DNA from: Diaphorobacter aerolatus | GTDB taxonomy: Bacteria; Pseudomonadota; Gammaproteobacteria; Burkholderiales; Burkholderiaceae_C | Length of the DNA: 64,000 nt | Assembly: GCF_014489535.1 (NCBI RefSeq) | Contig: NZ_CP060783.1 | Location: 2,832,501-2,896,500 of the forward strand | Direction of reading: 5' to 3' | Shown: positions 31,345 to 41,903 of the stretch, one piece after another | Layout: each line of letters opens with the position of its first letter | Position numbering within the stretch: the stretch's first letter is position 1 | Program-made: the position numbers and the translations under genes | Notes under the pieces: model-generated | Seen by the model: the letters and a program-made list of their open reading frames with translations, nothing else | Told to the model about the DNA's origin: nothing | The model's database searches: none

Positions 31345-31783
31345 GCGCGATGAAACACAACGAGTGGGTCGCCGTCTGCGCGGTCGACAACATTCCGGTC
31401 CTCGGAGCAAGGCGTGTGGCGCGTGAGCGCGGGCTGGACGTGGCGATCTTCCGCAACTCGGAGAACCGGGTGTTTGCGCTGCTCGACCGCTGTCCGCACA
31501 AGGCGGGCCGCTATCGCAGGGCATTGTGTTCGGCGAAAGCGTGGCGTGCCCGCTGCACAACTGGACGATAGCGCTCGATACCGGAATGGCCGCCGCGCCG
31601 GACGAGGGAAGCACGCCGTGCTTTCAGGTTCGCGTGTTGGGCGGCATCGTGCATCTGAGCGCGACCGAGCTGGCGGAACATGCGCTGGGTCTCACGCGGC
31701 CGCACGCGGGACCTGCCTGCGGCGGCGCCGCGCACGAAGGCAAGGCGCTGCGCGGCGTACCGATTGCGCTTCAACGCGTTTAG
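31341..31783 (+). CDS. nirD: Nitrite reductase small subunit NirD (frame break at about 31507)
   Basis: Rieske-type small subunit, about 147 residues after repair, partner of NirB. Ligand motifs are CPHKAGP and CPLHNW (C-x-H and C-x2-H). The break at GCGGGCCGCTA needs one base (GGGCCC or GGGG). The C-terminal extension rich in Ala, Gly and His is longer than in typical NirD of about 110 residues. Confidence 0.9.
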
Positions 31784-31807
31784 GCGCACTCACCACGGCG
31801 GGCCGCC

Positions 31808-34665
31808 ATGCAAGAAACCAGATCCACCTGCCCCTATTGCGGCGTTGGTTGCGGAGTCATCATCGAGTCGGTGGGCGATGACATCACAGGCGTGCGCGGC
31901 GATCCCGAGCATCCCGCGAACTTCGGCAGGCTATGCACCAAGGGCAGCACACTGCATCTCACGGCCACGCCAACCCTGGCCGCGCAGTCCCGCTTGCTCA
32001 CGCCGCAATCACGGGCGCAGCGCGATGCGGAGCCCGCACCGATCCACTGGGATTCGGCGATGGCGCTCGCGGCTTCGCGCTTCGGGGACGTCATTGAGCG
32101 GCACGGGCGAGACGCCGTGGGTTTCTACCTCAGCGGGCAGTTGCTGACCGAGGACTACTACGTCTTCAACAAGCTCGTCAAAGGACTGATCGGCACCAAC
32201 AACATCGACACCAACTCGCGCTTGTGCATGAGCAGCGCGGTGGCCGGCTACAAGGCAACGCTGGGAGCCGATGCGCCGCCCACGTGCTATGACGATTTTC
32301 AGCATGCGGGGTGCATCTTCATCGCGGGCAGCAACGCGGCGTGGGCGCATCCGGTCGCATTTCGCCGCATCGAGGAGGCGCGCGCTGCCAATCCACGCAT
32401 GAAGATCATCGTCGTCGATCCGCGCCGCACCGAAACCGCGGCGCTGGCCGATCTGCATTTGCCGCTGCAACCGGGCACGGACGTGATGCTGTTCCACGGG
32501 CTGTTGCACATCATGCTGTGGGAAGGATGGGTGGATGCCGCATACATCGATCGCCATACCCGTGGATTCGGCGAACTCAGGGCGCTGGTGCGCGAAGCAA
32601 CGCCGGAGCGCGTCGCCGCCATCTGCGGCCTGAGCCGGGACGGTCTGCAACGCGCGGCACGCTGGTTTGGGCTCGGCGGCGGGGACGAGCGCGATGTCGG
32701 CGCGCGCTCTGCCACGCTGAGCCTCTACTGCCAGGGGCTGAACCAGAGCAGCAGCGGCACGGCCAAGAATGCGGCGCTGATCAACCTGCATCTGGCCACC
32801 GGGCAGATCGGTCGCGCGGGCGCAGGGCCGTTTTCGCTGACCGGGCAACCCAACGCCATGGGGGGCGCGAGGTCGGTGGCCTGTCCAATCTGCTGAGCGC
32901 GCACCGGGACATGGGCAACCCTGTGCATCGCGCCGAGGTCGCGGCATTGTGGGGCGTGGAGCGTGTGCCGGACAAACCCGGCAAGGCCGCCGTGGAGATG
33001 TTCGAGGCCGCTGCCGATGGCGAGATCAAGGCGCTCTGGATCGCGTGCACCAACCCTGCGCAGAGCATGCCCCGGCAGTCGCTCGTGCGTGCGGCGCTGC
33101 GCCGAGCGGAATTCGTCGTCGTGCAGGAAGCCTTTGCGCGCACCGCGACTGCGGCGTTTGCCGATCTCCTGCTGCCCGCCACGACCTGGGGCGAGAAACT
33201 CGGAACCGTCACCAACAGCGAACGCCGCATCTCGCGCGTGCGCGCCGCCGTTGCGCCCAGAGGCCTGGCGCGGCATGACTGGCAGATCGGCGTGCAGTTT
33301 GCGCGGGCGCTGGAGCAACGGCTCGGCGCGGGACAGCCAAGCCTCTTTCCCTACGACACGACCGATGGCCGGGCCGGTGCCGAGGCCATCTGGAACGAAC
33401 ATCGTGAAAGCACGCGCGGTCGCGATCTGGACATCACCGGCCTCAGCTGGTCCGTGCTTGACGAGCGCGGCCCGCAGCAGTGGCCGTATCCAGAGGGCGC
33501 GAGCAGCGGCAGGGCGCGCCTCTATGAGGACGGTATCTTCCCGACCGCCGATGGCCGCGCGCGTTTTGCCGCGCAGTCATTCCAGCCACTCGCGGAAGCG
33601 CCCGACGCGCGCCATCCGTTCAGCCTGAACACCGGCCGCCTGCGCGATCAGTGGCACGGCATGAGTCGCACGGGGCTGTCGGGCCGGTTGTTCGCGCACG
33701 AGCCCGAACCGCAATTGCAGATGCATCCGCAAGACATGCAGCGGCTGCTTTTGCAGGGCGGCGATCTGGTGCATTTGACCAGCAGGCGTGGTGCCATCGT
33801 GGTGCCCGTGAGGGCCGATGAACAACTGGCGCGCGATCAGCTTTTTCTCGCAATGCATTGGGGCGGCGAGTCCTTGGGCGGGCGCAGCGCAAAGGGTCAG
33901 GCGCTGGCCGGTGTGAACGCGCTCACCAGCGCCGCGCGCTGTCCACAATCACTCCAGCCTGAACTCAAGCACGCGGCGGTGAAGGTGCTCAAGGCACAGA
34001 TGCCGTGGCGCTGTCTCGGCATGGCCTGGCTACCCGCAGAGGGTGCGTTGCAGACGCGCGATGCGCTGGCCGCATTGATGAGCGAATTCGATTTTGCGAG
34101 CTGTGTGCTGTTCAGCAACCCGGTGTCGCTGGCCGATGCGGCCACGGCGCGCACCGGCGTGCAGTTCCGCGCGGCGGCGTATGAGGCACCCGCCGCTGCG
34201 GCCTTGCAGCGCGTGACGCAATTGCTCGGGCTCGACGATCCTCGGGCATTGCGCTATGTGGACACGCGACGCCAATGCAGCCGCACGCTGCGGCTGGTTC
34301 AGCGCGCGGATCACAGCGTGCTCGACGCCTTTGCGCTGTATGGCGACGCAAGCGCGGGCCCGTGGCTCGGCGAGCTGCTCAAGGGCGAGCTGTCCACGCA
34401 GCCCTTCGGACGCATGCTGCTGGCCTCGGGCGCCAAGGCGCCGGGCGCAGGGCGCGCCGCTTCGCCGCAGGTGTGCGCCTGCATGAACGTGAATGCGGAC
34501 GCCATCACCCAGCACCTGAAGGCGCATCGAGTGCAATCGGAAGACGAGCGCCTGCAAGGACTCAGGACCGCGTTGGGTTGCGGAACCGGTTGCGGTTCAT
34601 GCATTCCGGCCCTCCGGCAGATGGTCCGCGAGGTCGAATCTCAGCCGCTTCGTGCGGCGGCGTGA
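31808..34665 (+). CDS. nasA: Assimilatory nitrate reductase catalytic subunit NasA (frame break at about 32864)
   Basis: Molybdopterin-guanine-dinucleotide enzyme, about 952 residues after repair. The N-terminal [4Fe-4S] site is CPYCGVGC followed by the fourth Cys in GRLCTKGS. The molybdenum cysteine lies in NSRLCMSSAVAGYK. At the C-terminus a BFD-like [2Fe-2S] domain is present (CACMNVN; GCGTGCGSCIPALRQ), through which electrons can enter. The break in ATGGGGGGCGCGAG needs one C (GGGCGGGCG). It lies 24 bases after nirD. No separate NasC-type reductase is nearby. Confidence 0.94.
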
Positions 34666-34706
34666 GCAGTACGCAAGCAAGCCCATCAACCATCGGGAGA
34701 TCCGTC

Positions 34707-35543
34707 ATGAATGCATCGCTGCAATCCTCCATGAAATCGTGTGGTCGTTGCTACCTGGTGGGCGCGGGGCCGGGCGATCCGGAGTTGCTCACGATAAAGG
34801 CCTGCAACGCACTTCGAAGCGCGACCGTGGTGCTGGTCGATGACCTGGTCTCGCCGGAAATCGTGGCGCTCGCGCCGAGCAATGCGCGCGTCATCCACGT
34901 GGGCAAACGCGGCGGGCGCCTGAGCACGCCGCAGGGGTTCATCGAGCGCCTCATGCTGCTCGCGCTGCGCGAGGGCGAGACCGTGGTGCGCTTGAAAGGC
35001 GGAGACCCCTTCATCTTCGGCCGTGGTGGCGAAGAAGCGGAGCATCTGCGCGCTGCGGGGGTTCATGTGGAGGTGATCAACGGCATCACCTCGGGACTCG
35101 CCGCGCCTGCGTCGCTCGGCATTGCGCTCACGCATCGCGACCACGCGCAGGGAGTGATGCTGATCACCGGCCATGCGCGCAAGGATCGTGCGGCTGTGAA
35201 CTGGAGCGAAATCGGGCGCGCCGCTGCCCGGTGCCGCACCACGCTGGTGATCTACATGGGCGTGTCTTCGTGTGGCGAGATCGAGGCCGGGCTGCTCGAT
35301 GGCGGGCTCGACGCGCAGACGCCCGTTGCGCTGATCAGCCATGCGAGTCTCCCGGCGCAGCACTATGTGATCACGCAGTTGTCACGGCTTGGCGCGGCAT
35401 TGAACGAAGCGGGCCTCGCCAGCCCGTGCATCTTCGTCGTGGGCGATGTGGTGCGCACACGCGACCCTGCGGCGCTGCCGATTGGCGAGGAAGCCGCCGC
35501 ATTCCTGCGGCAGCATCAACAGACCATCAGTTTGACAGCGTAG
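34707..35543 (+). CDS. cobA: Uroporphyrinogen-III C-methyltransferase
   Basis: 278-residue SUMT that makes precorrin-2 from uroporphyrinogen III using S-adenosylmethionine, the first step to siroheme, the cofactor of NirB. Signature segments are VGAGPGDPELLT and GGDPFIFGRGGEE. The ATG at 34707 follows CGGGAGATCC. It is the last gene of the nirBD-nasA operon, which explains its role. The CysG dehydrogenase/chelatase part is absent. The 3' end overlaps the convergent OsmC-like gene by 17 bases. Confidence 0.93.
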   Translation: MNASLQSSMKSCGRCYLVGAGPGDPELLTIKACNALRSATVVLVDDLVSPEIVALAPSNARVIHVGKRGGRLSTPQGFIERLMLLALREGETVVRLKGGDPFIFGRGGEEAEHLRAAGVHVEVINGITSGLAAPASLGIALTHRDHAQGVMLITGHARKDRAAVNWSEIGRAAARCRTTLVIYMGVSSCGEIEAGLLDGGLDAQTPVALISHASLPAQHYVITQLSRLGAALNEAGLASPCIFVVGDVVRTRDPAALPIGEEAAAFLRQHQQTISLTA

Positions 35544-35967
35544 CGACCAGCGAGATTTCGGGCACGCTCGCGAGCGCCTTGGACAACGGGCAATTGGCCT
35601 TGGCCGCAGCGGCGATGGACTGGAATTTGGCGTCGTCGATGCCGGGCACCTTGGCATTCAGCGTCAGCGCAATGCGGTCGATCTTGAACGCATCGCCGTC
35701 TTTCGCAAGGCGCACCTTGGCCGTGGTGTCCACGGTCTCGGTCTTGATGCCCTCAGCATCACACGCGAACGAAAACGCCATGGCAAAACAGGCGGCGTGC
35801 GCCGCGCCCAGGATTTCCTCGGGATTCGTCGCCTTGCGGTCGTCGCCGAAGCGGCTGGCAAAACCGTACGGCGCCTTGTTCAGCGCGCCGGTCTCGGTCG
35901 AGATTTCTCCCTTGCCTTCCTTGCCCGCGCCTTGCCAATGTACCGAAGCACTTTTTTCTGCTGCCAT
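35527..35967 (-). CDS. OsmC family peroxiredoxin-like protein
   Basis: 146-residue OsmC-fold protein that reduces organic hydroperoxides. Both conserved cysteines are seen: one in AHAACFAMAFSFACDAEG and one in ANCPLSKAL, with the Glu of NPEEILGAAHA. The start at 35967 has a strong GAAGGAGTT site. A single-gene unit convergent with cobA. Confidence 0.92.
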   Translation of the reverse strand: MAAEKSASVHWQGAGKEGKGEISTETGALNKAPYGFASRFGDDRKATNPEEILGAAHAACFAMAFSFACDAEGIKTETVDTTAKVRLAKDGDAFKIDRIALTLNAKVPGIDDAKFQSIAAAAKANCPLSKALASVPEISLVATLSN

Positions 35968-36109
35968 GTGAACTCCTTCATTTTTACGAAGCCGCCAAGT
36001 TAACCCGTGCGCGGCATGACGCAAAGCGAATGGGGCCAAAAACGGGCGATCTCCTACAACAGCGCGATGGCCGTGAAAACGTCGCGTGTAGGACGGCACC
36101 TTACCAAAC

Positions 36110-36126
36110 GTTAATGAAAGCGTTAT
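36110..36126 (+). promoter_or_regulatory. Candidate response-regulator direct repeat upstream of the efflux operon
   Basis: GTTAATG and GTTATGC start 12 bases apart in the 255-base gap before the adaptor gene. OmpR/PhoB-type regulators bind direct repeats about one helical turn apart, and such a regulator is encoded downstream. Short match, low certainty. Confidence 0.3.
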
Positions 36127-36222
36127 GCACTGGCTTGGATCGGCTCCGTAGCATCGCCGCATGGCCCGAGAGCGAGACGACGTAACCGTAACGCGCGCAT
36201 GGGCCGCCCAAGGACGAGGTTC

Positions 36223-37398
36223 ATGATGAGTGGTCAACGGATGAGACGAAATGTTCGAGTGACGGCCAAGGCCGCCATGCTCGCGGCGGTATTGGTGGCA
36301 ACGACGGGATGGTTGGCGGGGTGCGATTCCTCGAAGGCGTCCACGACGGAGTCGGCGCAGCAGGTGCCCGAGAAGAAGCCCGCGCCTGAATCGAAGGACA
36401 AGGACGTGGTGCGCCTCCAGCCCGCGTCGGTGAAGATGCTCGACATCGAGACGGTTGCCCAGGCCAATGGCGCGCGCCTTGCGTGGGCGCCCGCGCAGGT
36501 CGCCTTCGTCGAGGACAAGACCGCGGCGGTTTCGGTGCCGGTGGCGGCCCGCGTGGTGTCCGTCAATGCGCACGTCGGCGATGTGGTGAAGGCGGGCGAC
36601 GTGCTTGCCACGCTCGTGAGCCCCGATGCACTGCGCACGCGCCATGAACTCGCAGCGGCCCGAAGCGCGCGCGACGTCGCCGCCGTGGAGGCGCAGCGCC
36701 ATCAGACCATGGTGGACAAGGGCGTTGGCATCGACGTGGATCTGCGCGCCGCGCAAGCGAAGCTGCGCGAATCGAGTCAGGAACTCTCGCGTGCAGCGGG
36801 CACCGTGGCGCTGCTCGGCTCGGGCGACAGCGACCGCATCGTCCTGCGCGCACCGCGTGCCGGTGTGATCGCCGAGCGCAAGGCGCAGGTGGGCGCGTCG
36901 ATGGACGCGGGCTCCGCGCTGTTCACCATCGGTGACCAGAGCGCGATGAACGTGATTGCACAGGTGTTCGAAAGCGATCTGCAGGGCATCAGGATCGGCA
37001 GCCCGGTGCAGGTCGAGGTGCAGCAGTTGGCCAAGCCGCTGGCGGGCAAGGTGCGCTATCTCGGCGCGACGCTCGACAAGGATTCGCGCCGTGCTTCGGT
37101 CGTGGTCGATCTGGACGAGCAGAACTCCGCGCTGCGCGCCGGCATGCAGGTGCGCGTCGGCGTGCAGATGTCGTCGACACGCGATCTGATGATTCCCGTG
37201 ACTGCCGTGCTGATCAAGGATGAAAGCCGCAGCGTGGTGTTCGTGCAGCGCTCGGCCACCGAGTTCGAAGCGCGCACGGTGCAACTCGGCCGACCCGCGC
37301 ACGGCATGGTGCCGGTGATCGGCGGCCTCCAGCCGGGCGAGAAGATCGTGGTGCGCGGCGGCCTGCTGCTCGACGGCGCGGCCAACCAGTTGCTGTGA
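36223..37398 (+). CDS. HME-RND efflux adaptor lipoprotein (CzcB-like)
   Basis: 391-residue membrane-fusion protein that links the inner-membrane pump to the outer-membrane channel. The lipobox LAGC follows a hydrophobic segment, so the mature protein is a lipoprotein. Barrel-sandwich (VNAHVGDVVKAGDVLATLVS) and hairpin regions follow, then the beta-barrel and membrane-proximal domain ending GLLLDGAANQLL. I chose the ATG at 36223 (behind AGGACGAGG) over 36199. First gene of the operon. Confidence 0.88.
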   Translation: MMSGQRMRRNVRVTAKAAMLAAVLVATTGWLAGCDSSKASTTESAQQVPEKKPAPESKDKDVVRLQPASVKMLDIETVAQANGARLAWAPAQVAFVEDKTAAVSVPVAARVVSVNAHVGDVVKAGDVLATLVSPDALRTRHELAAARSARDVAAVEAQRHQTMVDKGVGIDVDLRAAQAKLRESSQELSRAAGTVALLGSGDSDRIVLRAPRAGVIAERKAQVGASMDAGSALFTIGDQSAMNVIAQVFESDLQGIRIGSPVQVEVQQLAKPLAGKVRYLGATLDKDSRRASVVVDLDEQNSALRAGMQVRVGVQMSSTRDLMIPVTAVLIKDESRSVVFVQRSATEFEARTVQLGRPAHGMVPVIGGLQPGEKIVVRGGLLLDGAANQLL

Positions 37399-37424
37399 AC
37401 GCAGACTTTCAGGAGCGATAACGG

Positions 37425-40400
37425 ATGCTGCGTTCTTTCATTTCCTTTGTCGTGCACCGCCGCCTGCTGGCGCTGTGTGCCACGGCGCTGATAGCGATCT
37501 ACGGCGTGTGGTCGTATCTGCATACCGCCATCGAAGCCTACCCCGACGTGACCAACGTGCAGGTCGGCGTGATTGCGCAGGCTCCGGGCCTTGCGCCCGA
37601 AGAGGTCGAGCGCCAGATCACGCAGCCGCTGGAGCGCGAGCTCAACGGCACGCCGGGGCTCGTGTCGCTGCGCTCGGAGAGCTACTTCGGGCTGTCGATG
37701 ATCAACCTCGTCTTCAACGACGACGCGGTGAGCTTCAACGCGCGCGCCGAGGTTTCGCAGCGCCTGCCGCAGGCCGATTTGCCACCGGGCGTGACGCCCG
37801 AGATGGCACCCGACTACACGCCGCTTGGCAAGATCTTCTACTACCGCCTGACCAGCGACCGTCACACGCTGTCGCAGTTGCGCACCGAGCAGGAGCGGCA
37901 TGTGGTGCGCGTGCTCAAGCAGGTGCAGGGCGTGGCCGATGTGGTGAGCATTGGCGGCTTCGTGAAGGAGTTCCACGTCGAGGTCGATCCCGACAAGCTC
38001 TACGCATTGGGCATTTCGCTCGATGACGTGAGCGAGGCGCTTGCCAAGTCCAACCGCAACGTCGGTGGTGGCCTGATGCGCCGTGGCGAGCAATCGCTGA
38101 TCGTGCGCGGCATCGGCCTGCTGCACTCGCCGCAGGAAATCAACGAGGTGGTCGTTGCGATGCGCGGCGGCGCGCCCGTCACCATCGGCGACGTGGCGCG
38201 CGTGGTGCAGTCGCACACGCCGCGCCAGGGCTCGGTGGGGCAGGACGAGCACGATGACATCGTGCAGGGCATCGTGCTGCTCAAGCGCGGCGAGAACCCG
38301 TCCGTGGTGCTTGACAACATCCACGCCAAGGTGGACGCGCTCAACCAAAAGGGCCTGCCCGAGGGCATGCACATGACCACCAACTACGATCGTTCCGATC
38401 TGGTCGGTCACACGCTGGCGACCGTGCAGCACAACCTGCTGTTCGGCGCCACGCTGATCATCGCCGTGCTCTGGCTGTTCCTGCGCAGCATTCGCGGTTC
38501 GCTGATCGTGGCGACGGTGATTCCGCTGTCGCTGCTGGTGGCCTTCATCGGCCTGCATCTGCTCGGCATGCCCGCGAACCTGATTTCGATGGGCGCGATC
38601 GACTTCGGCATCATGGTCGATGGTGCGGTGGTGCTGGCGGAAAACATCATCCGCAACGCCCGCATGCGAAAGCCGCAGACGGCCAACGACATGCGGCACA
38701 TCATCATCGACTCGGCCGTGGCCGTTGCCAAGCCGACACTGTTCGCGATGGCCATCGTGATCGCCGCGCTGATCCCGGTGTTCTCGCTGCAGAGTATCGA
38801 GGGCCGTATCTTCCGGCCGCTCGCACTGACCTACAGCTTTGCGCTGCTCGGTGCGCTGGTGTTCGCCATGGGGCTCGTGCCCGCGCTGTGCGCGCTGTTT
38901 CTCAAGCCCAAGCACGTGATGGTCGATGAGCCCAAGATTTTCGACCGCGCCCACCACGGCTACCAGCACTGGATCGGCAAGGTGCTGACCGCCGGACGCA
39001 GCCGGGCCACGGTGGTGATTGCAGCGGTTGCGATCCTGGTGGTGGCAGGCCTGTCGGCGAAGTTCCTTGGCACCGAGTTCCTGCCCGAACTCGATGAGGG
39101 CGACGCCTACGTGCTGGTGCAGATGCCCGCCTCGGTCTCGCTCGAAAAAGGCCAGGAAGTGCTGCGCGACGTGCGCCTGCGTCTCAAGGCTTTTCCCGAA
39201 GTGATTTCGGTGACGACGGAACAGGGACGCCCCGAATCCGGTACCGACAACGAGACCCTGAACCTGGCGAAGACTCTGGTGCGACTGAAGCCGCACGGCG
39301 AGTGGCGCAAGGGGCTGACCAAGCCCGACCTGATCGAGCAGATGCGTGCCACGCTCGGCGAGGTTCCCGGCGTGGCGTTCAACTTCGCGCAGCCGATCCG
39401 CGACAGCGTCGAAGAGTCCACGTCGGGCGCGCGCGGCCAGGTGGTGCTCAAGCTCTACGGGACCGACATTCCCACGCTGCGCGCACTGCTCAAACAGACC
39501 GTGAGTCTGGTCAAGGACATCGAAGGCGTGGTCGATCTCGATCTGTACCGCGATGCGCCCGCGCCGCAGTTGCATGTGGAGTTCGACCGCGCCGCGCTCG
39601 CGCGCCAGGGCATTGCGATGGAGACCGCGCAGAAGACGCTCGAAGTCGCGCTCGCGGGCAATATCTCGACCACCTTGTGGGAAGGCGAATATCCCGTGCC
39701 GGTGCGCGTGCGTCTGCCATACGTGGACCGCATGGACGAAGAACGCATCCGCAACATTGCGATTCCGCTGCCCGACGGTGGATCGGTGCCGCTGCATTCG
39801 GTGGGCACGGTGGGCATCAAGATCGGCAACTCGTCGATCTTCCGCGAAAGCAATGCACGCTACATGGCGCTCAAGTTCAACGTCGAGGGCCGCGACATCG
39901 GCTCGGTGGTGCGCGACACGCTCGCCACGTTCAGCCAGAACGTCAAGCTGCCCGAAGGCTACGAGGCCGTGTGGGGCGGCGAGTGGGAAAACCAGCAACG
40001 CGCTGCGGCGCGCCTGAAGGTCGTGGTTCCCCTGTCGCTGCTGATCGTGTTCGCGCTGCTGTTCAGCGCGCTCGGACATGCGCGCAGCGCGGGCGTGATC
40101 CTGTTGTGCGCGCCATTCACGATGGTGGGCGGCATCGTCGCGCTGCATCTGGCGCACATCGAGCTGTCGATCAGCGCGGCCATCGGGTTCATCGCGTTGC
40201 TCGGGCAGGTGGCGCTTGCCGGTCTGCTGGTGGTGTCGGCGGTGGAGGAGCTGCGCCGCCAGGGCATGCCGATGATGCAGGCGCTGGTGGAAGGGACGGC
40301 GGAGCGCATGCGCTCTATCGTGCTCGTGGCGCTGCTCGCGCTGCTCGGGCTGTTGCCGATGGCGCTCTCGACCGGCGTGGGCAGCGAAACGCAGCGCCCG

Positions 40401-40499
40401 TTTGCCTCGGTGATCGTCGGTGGCATGGTGATCCTGCCGATTGTTGCCCTCGTGCTGCTGCCGGTGCTGTATGCGCTGATGGGCCCAAGAACATGTTGA
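37425..40499 (+). CDS. HME-RND heavy-metal efflux pump (CzcA-like)
   Basis: 1024-residue inner-membrane RND pump with twelve membrane helices and two large periplasmic loops. In helix 4 the motif IDFGIMVDGAVVLAEN gives D393, D399 and E406, matching the Asp-Asp-Glu proton/metal pathway of CzcA (Co/Zn/Cd class); CusA lacks it. This argues for a divalent cation such as zinc, cobalt, cadmium or nickel rather than copper/silver. The exact metal is not resolved. The reading frame is intact over 3 kb. Confidence 0.92.
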   Translation: MLRSFISFVVHRRLLALCATALIAIYGVWSYLHTAIEAYPDVTNVQVGVIAQAPGLAPEEVERQITQPLERELNGTPGLVSLRSESYFGLSMINLVFNDDAVSFNARAEVSQRLPQADLPPGVTPEMAPDYTPLGKIFYYRLTSDRHTLSQLRTEQERHVVRVLKQVQGVADVVSIGGFVKEFHVEVDPDKLYALGISLDDVSEALAKSNRNVGGGLMRRGEQSLIVRGIGLLHSPQEINEVVVAMRGGAPVTIGDVARVVQSHTPRQGSVGQDEHDDIVQGIVLLKRGENPSVVLDNIHAKVDALNQKGLPEGMHMTTNYDRSDLVGHTLATVQHNLLFGATLIIAVLWLFLRSIRGSLIVATVIPLSLLVAFIGLHLLGMPANLISMGAIDFGIMVDGAVVLAENIIRNARMRKPQTANDMRHIIIDSAVAVAKPTLFAMAIVIAALIPVFSLQSIEGRIFRPLALTYSFALLGALVFAMGLVPALCALFLKPKHVMVDEPKIFDRAHHGYQHWIGKVLTAGRSRATVVIAAVAILVVAGLSAKFLGTEFLPELDEGDAYVLVQMPASVSLEKGQEVLRDVRLRLKAFPEVISVTTEQGRPESGTDNETLNLAKTLVRLKPHGEWRKGLTKPDLIEQMRATLGEVPGVAFNFAQPIRDSVEESTSGARGQVVLKLYGTDIPTLRALLKQTVSLVKDIEGVVDLDLYRDAPAPQLHVEFDRAALARQGIAMETAQKTLEVALAGNISTTLWEGEYPVPVRVRLPYVDRMDEERIRNIAIPLPDGGSVPLHSVGTVGIKIGNSSIFRESNARYMALKFNVEGRDIGSVVRDTLATFSQNVKLPEGYEAVWGGEWENQQRAAARLKVVVPLSLLIVFALLFSALGHARSAGVILLCAPFTMVGGIVALHLAHIELSISAAIGFIALLGQVALAGLLVVSAVEELRRQGMPMMQALVEGTAERMRSIVLVALLALLGLLPMALSTGVGSETQRPFASVIVGGMVILPIVALVLLPVLYALMGPRTC

Positions 40500-40514
40500 C
40501 TCAGGAAGAAATCG

Positions 40515-41807
40515 ATGAAAGCGCGCAAGATGACTAAGTTGGCCAGCGCCCTACTGCTGCTGGCTTGCGGGCTGCCATTGCCGGTGCTGTCTCTCGCGGC
40601 CGATGGCGGCGTGCCGGTGGCCTCTGCCGCGCCCGTTGCAGCAGGCCAGGCGGCGACGCCTCAACAGCCGGTGACGTTCGAGGAATACCTGCGGCTGGTG
40701 GCGCGCAATCAGCCATCCCTCGCGGCGGATCGCCTCGAAACGGGATTGGCGCGTGCCGACACCCGCAAGGCATCGGCGTTTCCCAATCCCACGGCCAGCG
40801 CCTACGGCAAGCCGGGTGAGCACGGCGTCGGCATCGAGCAGCCGATTCCCATTTTCGGCCAGCGCGGTGCGCGCATCGAAAATGCGAAGAAGGGCGAGAT
40901 CACTGCCGCCGCCCACGTGGACGTTGCCGTGAACAACGCGCTCAACGAGGCGGCCCAGGCATTCAACGAGTTGCTGGTGGCCCAGAAGCGTGTGGAGGTC
41001 TGGCAGGACGCGCAGCAATCGCTCGACAAGGCTGCCTACATCGTGCGCGGCCAGATCGACGCCGGTGCGCGCAGCAGATACGACGGCTCGCGCCTGACGC
41101 TGCAATTGGCGCAAATGGGCATGCAGTTGGCGAAGGCAAAAGCCGCGCTGCGGGCGGCTTCGACCCGGGCCGCGCAGTTGGCCGCCATCCCCACGTGGAA
41201 CGCGCGCGCCGAAGGCAGCGTGCAGACGCTGGAGCAGACGCTACCGAGCTTTGATACGCTGTGGAACCAGGCGAGCACGCGCCTGCCCGGATTGCGCTCG
41301 GCGCAGGCCGAGCTGGATCAGGCGCGCCACAAGATCGAGCTTGAAAAGCGCAATGCGCTGCCCACGCCCAGCATCGGCGTCACACGCGTGAAGAGCCGCC
41401 CCGACGGAAATTACACGCAATGGGGCGTGTCGATGGAGATACCGCTGTTCGACCGCAACCAGGGCGCCATTGATCGCGCAAAGATGGAAGCCGAGCAGGC
41501 CGAACTGCGCTTGCAGGCCGCGAACCAGACCGCGCAGTCGGACCTGTATGGCGCCTTGCAGCAGCTTGAACTCAAGCGCGACACGGTGCACGCTTACGAG
41601 AAACAGGGCCTTGCGCAGATCGACCCGCTCAAGCAAATGGCCAACGATGCGTATCGACTCGGCCAGGGCGGCATTCTGGAGCTGATCGACGCGCTTACGT
41701 CGATTACCGAGCACCGCCTTGAGTATCTGGAACTGGTCAAGGACTATCTCGACGCCGAATGGCAAGTGCGCCTCGCAACCGGCAACGTACCGCTTTCGGA
41801 CTACTGA
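40515..41807 (+). CDS. Outer-membrane efflux channel (CzcC/TolC-like)
   Basis: 430-residue TolC-superfamily protein with an N-terminal signal (LLLLACGLPLPVLSLAADG), two long alpha-helical hairpins and repeated strands. Completes a tripartite pump with the two preceding genes, 15 bases apart. A terminator follows. Confidence 0.88.
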   Translation: MKARKMTKLASALLLLACGLPLPVLSLAADGGVPVASAAPVAAGQAATPQQPVTFEEYLRLVARNQPSLAADRLETGLARADTRKASAFPNPTASAYGKPGEHGVGIEQPIPIFGQRGARIENAKKGEITAAAHVDVAVNNALNEAAQAFNELLVAQKRVEVWQDAQQSLDKAAYIVRGQIDAGARSRYDGSRLTLQLAQMGMQLAKAKAALRAASTRAAQLAAIPTWNARAEGSVQTLEQTLPSFDTLWNQASTRLPGLRSAQAELDQARHKIELEKRNALPTPSIGVTRVKSRPDGNYTQWGVSMEIPLFDRNQGAIDRAKMEAEQAELRLQAANQTAQSDLYGALQQLELKRDTVHAYEKQGLAQIDPLKQMANDAYRLGQGGILELIDALTSITEHRLEYLELVKDYLDAEWQVRLATGNVPLSDY

Positions 41808-41820
41808 TCGGCAAAAAATC

Positions 41821-41846
41821 AACAGGGCCATTCGACGGCCCTTGTT
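41821..41846 (+). terminator. Terminator after the efflux operon
   Basis: AACAGGGCC (41821-41829) pairs with GGCCCTTGTT (41837-41846), one T bulged, followed by G/T-rich sequence. It separates the pump genes from the two-component genes. Confidence 0.65.
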
Positions 41847-41903
41847 GTTGGAGCCAGGCGCTGCGCATTTATAGTGACGGTACCCGTTTGCCCTGATCCG
41901 CTC

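Noticed and set aside
37056..40157. A 1033-residue open frame on the minus strand opposite the CzcA-like pump gene
   Set aside because: It is the antisense shadow of a GC-rich gene: composition rich in His, Arg and Gln, no domain, and the plus strand encodes an intact RND pump.
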